Assembly: GCF_900091625.1 (NCBI RefSeq)
Contig: NZ_FMIC01000002.1
Span: forward strand, 992,001-1,056,000
DNA: 64,000 nt
DNA from: Micromonospora peucetia
Lineage (GTDB): Bacteria; Actinomycetota; Actinomycetes; Mycobacteriales; Micromonosporaceae
Direction of reading: 5' to 3'
Shown: piece by piece, positions 61,842-64,000 of the stretch
How the letters are laid out: each line of letters opens with the position of its first letter
How positions within the stretch are numbered: the stretch's first letter is position 1
Made by a program: the position numbers and the translations under genes
The notes under the pieces: generated by a model
Told to the model about the DNA's origin: nothing
What the model saw: only the letters and a program-made list of their open reading frames with translations
Database searches by the model: none

Positions 61842-62924
61842 TCAGCGTGGGGCGTCGGGGGTGTCGCCGGGGTTGATCCGCTGGGTACGGTCGGTCTCGT
61901 CGGCGGCGGGACGCGGAATCGCCTGGGTGGGCTCGGTGAGCTCGGCGGACTGGCGCGGGATCGCCTGGGTGGGGTCGGCCGAGGGCGGCTGGCCGAACGG
62001 CGGGACACCCTGCGGCTGGCCGAACGGGGGCGCCGATTGCGGGGCCTGGCCGAACGGCGGCGCGGACTGCGGGGCGGGCGCGGCCGGGGGTGCCGACTGC
62101 GGGGCCTGGCCGAACTGCGGAGCCGGGCTGAACTGCGGAGCGGTCTGCGCCTCCGACGCCGGCGGAGGCGCGGACTGCGGGGCCTGGCCGAACGGCGGGG
62201 CGGACTGCGGCGTCGGGCTGAACTGCGAGCCCGGCTGCGGGCCGCCGGCGAACGGCGCGGCCTGCTGACCGTATGGGGCTCCGTAGGGGCCCGGCGCCTG
62301 CCAACCGCCCTGCTGACCCGGGACCTGCTGACCGGGCACCTGCTGACCGGGGACCTGCTGGCCCGGCGCCGGGTAGCCGCCCTGCTGCTGGGGCCAGCCC
62401 GGCTGCGGCTGGCCGTACACGCCGGGCTGGGGCTTCGGCTTCGGCACGTAGTAGAGCGTGCGCCAGATCTTGAACACGACGTACGCGGCGACCGCGAACA
62501 GCGCCAGCCAGGCCACCCGGCTGAGCAGGCCCAGGAAGGCGTCGAGGATCTCGCCGTCGGCCAGCCGGGTGACCGTCCAGAAGAGGAAGGTCAGCCCGCC
62601 GAAGAGCGCACTGACGGCGTACTCGCCCAGGGCGACCTGGGTGATCAGCTTCGCCTTCGGCACCGGGGGCTTCACGTGCGTGGCGAGCAGCACGGCCAGC
62701 AGCGGCAGGAACACCGACTCCACGCCGACGAAGGCGTAGAAGGCGCTGCCCGCCCGACCCCCGAATGTGCTGTACTCGGTCGGCGTCGCCAGCCGGATCA
62801 GGCCGACGAAGAGGAACACGGCGTTCGCGCCGAGCAGCGCGAACGCGGCGAGTTCACGCAACGGCTTGGTCAGCTGGCTGGCCTGCGTCGCGTCGGTGGA
62901 CGCGGGCTCGGCGGGGCTGGTCAC
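61842..62924 (-). CDS. Four-helix membrane protein with Pro/Gln/Gly-rich tail
   Basis: 360 residues. N-terminal third: about four TM helices (LAAFALLGANAVFLFVGLIR, FYAFVGVESVFLPLLAVLLA, ALFGGLTFLFWTV, WLALFAVAAYVVFKIW). The rest is a low-complexity cytosolic tail with four VPGQQ units and about six QSAPPFGQAP-like units (15- and 30-base repeats). No family recognised; many actinobacterial membrane proteins have such tails. GTG 62924 follows GAGGGGGAAC. Divergent to fbiA across 98 bases. Confidence 0.7.
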   Translation of the reverse strand: MTSPAEPASTDATQASQLTKPLRELAAFALLGANAVFLFVGLIRLATPTEYSTFGGRAGSAFYAFVGVESVFLPLLAVLLATHVKPPVPKAKLITQVALGEYAVSALFGGLTFLFWTVTRLADGEILDAFLGLLSRVAWLALFAVAAYVVFKIWRTLYYVPKPKPQPGVYGQPQPGWPQQQGGYPAPGQQVPGQQVPGQQVPGQQGGWQAPGPYGAPYGQQAAPFAGGPQPGSQFSPTPQSAPPFGQAPQSAPPPASEAQTAPQFSPAPQFGQAPQSAPPAAPAPQSAPPFGQAPQSAPPFGQPQGVPPFGQPPSADPTQAIPRQSAELTEPTQAIPRPAADETDRTQRINPGDTPDAPR

Positions 62925-63022
62925 GGGTTCCCCCTCGGGGCGAATGCGGACAGTTGCCGACGTGAGCCTAGTCTCCCGGCCCACAGTCGGACCGGAGGCG
63001 GCCCGTACGCGAGGATGGTCGC

Positions 63023-64000
63023 ATGCGCATCGTGGTTCTGACGGGCGGCATCGGGGGCGCTCGTTTCCTGGTCGGCGTCCGGGCGTACGCCCGCGAGGTC
63101 GGCGCCGAGGTGACCGCCGTGGTCAACGTCGGCGACGATCTGCTCCTGCACGGGCTGAAGGTCTGCCCCGACCTGGACAGCGTGATGTATACGCTGGGTG
63201 GCGGCGCCGATCCCGAACGTGGCTGGGGACGGATCGGCGAGAGCTGGACGGTCAAGGAGGAACTGGCCGCGTACGGCGCCGAGCCGACCTGGTTCGGGCT
63301 CGGCGACAAGGACATCGCCACCCACCTGGTGCGGACCACGATGGTCAACGCCGGCTACCCGCTGCACGCGGTCACCGAGGCGCTCGCCACCCGCTGGCAG
63401 CCCGGCGTACGCCTGCTGCCGGCAACCGACGACCGGCTGGAGACCCACGTGGTGGTGAGCGGGCCGGCGACCGCGGGTGACTCCGGCGCGGACGGGCCCG
63501 ACGGCGGGCAGCGGGCGATCCACTTCCAGGAGTGGTGGGTACGCCACCGCGGCGACCTCCCCACCCACCGGTTCGTCTTCGTCGGCGCGGAGACCGCCAG
63601 GCCGGCGCCCGGCGTCGTCGAGGCCATCGCCGCGGCCGACGTGGTGCTGATCGCGCCGAGCAACCCGGTGGTGAGCATCGCCCCGATCCTGGCCGTGCCC
63701 GGGCTGCGCGAGGCGGTCGCCGGCGGCCCCGCCCGGGTGGTCGGCGTGTCGCCGATCATCGGCGGCGCACCGGTGCGCGGCATGGCCGACCGTTGCCTGG
63801 CCGTGCTGGGCGTGGAGTGCAGCGCGGCCGGCGTGGGCCGGCTCTACGGCGGCCGGTCGGCCGGCGGGCTGCTCGACGGCTGGCTGGTCGCCGAGGAGGA
63901 CGCCGGCACCGTGGTGCCGGAGCTGACGGTCCGCGCGGCGCCGCTGCGGATGACCGACGAGGCGGCGACGGCGGCCATGGTCCGTGCCGCGCTGGAGCTG
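63023..64000 (+). CDS. fbiA: 2-phospho-L-lactate/PEP transferase (CofD/FbiA), 3' end beyond window
   Basis: 326 codons to the window edge, close to the full family length. Joins FO with the phosphoenolpyruvyl (or lactyl) guanosine donor to give (dehydro-)F420-0. Seen: VVLTGGIGGARFLVG with the nucleotide loop, VVNVGDDLLLHGLKVCPDLD, TMVNAGYPLHAVTEALATRW, LIAPSNPVVSIAPILAVPG and VGVSPIIGGAPVRGMAD. A Gly/Asp-rich insert of about 20 residues follows ETHVVVSGPA. ATG 63023 has GAGG eight bases upstream. The fbiB gene is expected downstream. Confidence 0.95.
   Translation, partial: MRIVVLTGGIGGARFLVGVRAYAREVGAEVTAVVNVGDDLLLHGLKVCPDLDSVMYTLGGGADPERGWGRIGESWTVKEELAAYGAEPTWFGLGDKDIATHLVRTTMVNAGYPLHAVTEALATRWQPGVRLLPATDDRLETHVVVSGPATAGDSGADGPDGGQRAIHFQEWWVRHRGDLPTHRFVFVGAETARPAPGVVEAIAAADVVLIAPSNPVVSIAPILAVPGLREAVAGGPARVVGVSPIIGGAPVRGMADRCLAVLGVECSAAGVGRLYGGRSAGGLLDGWLVAEEDAGTVVPELTVRAAPLRMTDEAATAAMVRAALEL

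Overview
The window is high-G+C actinobacterial DNA (about 70% or more over most of its length), very probably from Micromonospora or another Micromonosporaceae genus. The evidence is the mtrA-mtrB-lpqB system, a WhiB2-type regulator, the F420 genes fbiC and fbiA, frequent GTG starts and many 1-4 base ATGA/GTGA overlaps. No rRNA, tRNA, CRISPR array or transposase gene was recognised. Both window edges cut a gene: a hibernation factor at base 1 and fbiA at base 64000.

Layout. 1-5.6 kb (minus): HPF, ComF, LpqB, MtrB, MtrA, in the gene order of M. tuberculosis Rv3241c-Rv3246c. 5.8-14.5 kb (mostly plus): a coupled membrane/DUF4129/DUF4350/MoxR/DUF58 operon, a SpoIIM-like protein, an RDD protein and a TPR operon. 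14.7-22.8 kb (minus): ahcY, manA, a cation efflux protein, a SIS-domain isomerase, a Trm112-like protein, a phosphomannomutase and a secreted or membrane protein. 57.1-64 kb resumes the same conserved block: DUF3499, a zincin-like protein, whiB2, fbiC, fbiA (Rv3258c-Rv3261 order, with fbiC added).

Between those two halves lie about 35 kb of accessory genes. At 22.9-24.3 kb are endonuclease V and a DinB-like protein. At 24.3-32.4 kb is a polymorphic-toxin island. A YbaB-like and a WXG-like gene precede a 1325-residue toxin that appears to carry two toxin-type domains, a papain-fold deaminase and a RelA/SpoT-like tip. It is followed by an overlapping small immunity candidate, decayed fragments and two paralogous immunity candidates. 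A divergent Imm35/deaminase/SUKH fusion gene sits beside it. At 32.4-36.7 kb and 46.3-57.1 kb are genes for polyamine and GABA use: PotABCD-type transporter, FAD oxidoreductase, saccharopine-dehydrogenase-like enzyme, putrescine-type aminotransferase, aminobutyraldehyde dehydrogenase, GABA aminotransferase, succinate-semialdehyde-type dehydrogenase and an Lrp regulator. Together they would import putrescine or spermidine and convert it to succinate. At 36.7-41.4 kb is a vancomycin-resistance-like operon: two-component system, serine racemase/threonine dehydratase-like enzyme, D-Ala-D-Ala ligase and VanX-type dipeptidase. At 41.7-44.9 kb is an acetaldehyde-dehydrogenase operon with a GAF regulator and DUF779. 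At 54.2-55.1 kb is an XRE/DUF397 pair.

Intergenic DNA of the accessory region carries a family of long hairpins sharing the core GATCTTGCACTT (three copies, each beside a G- or C-run tract). A second hairpin type begins with GGTGATCA (two copies). Functional names rest on motifs read by eye. No database search was run.
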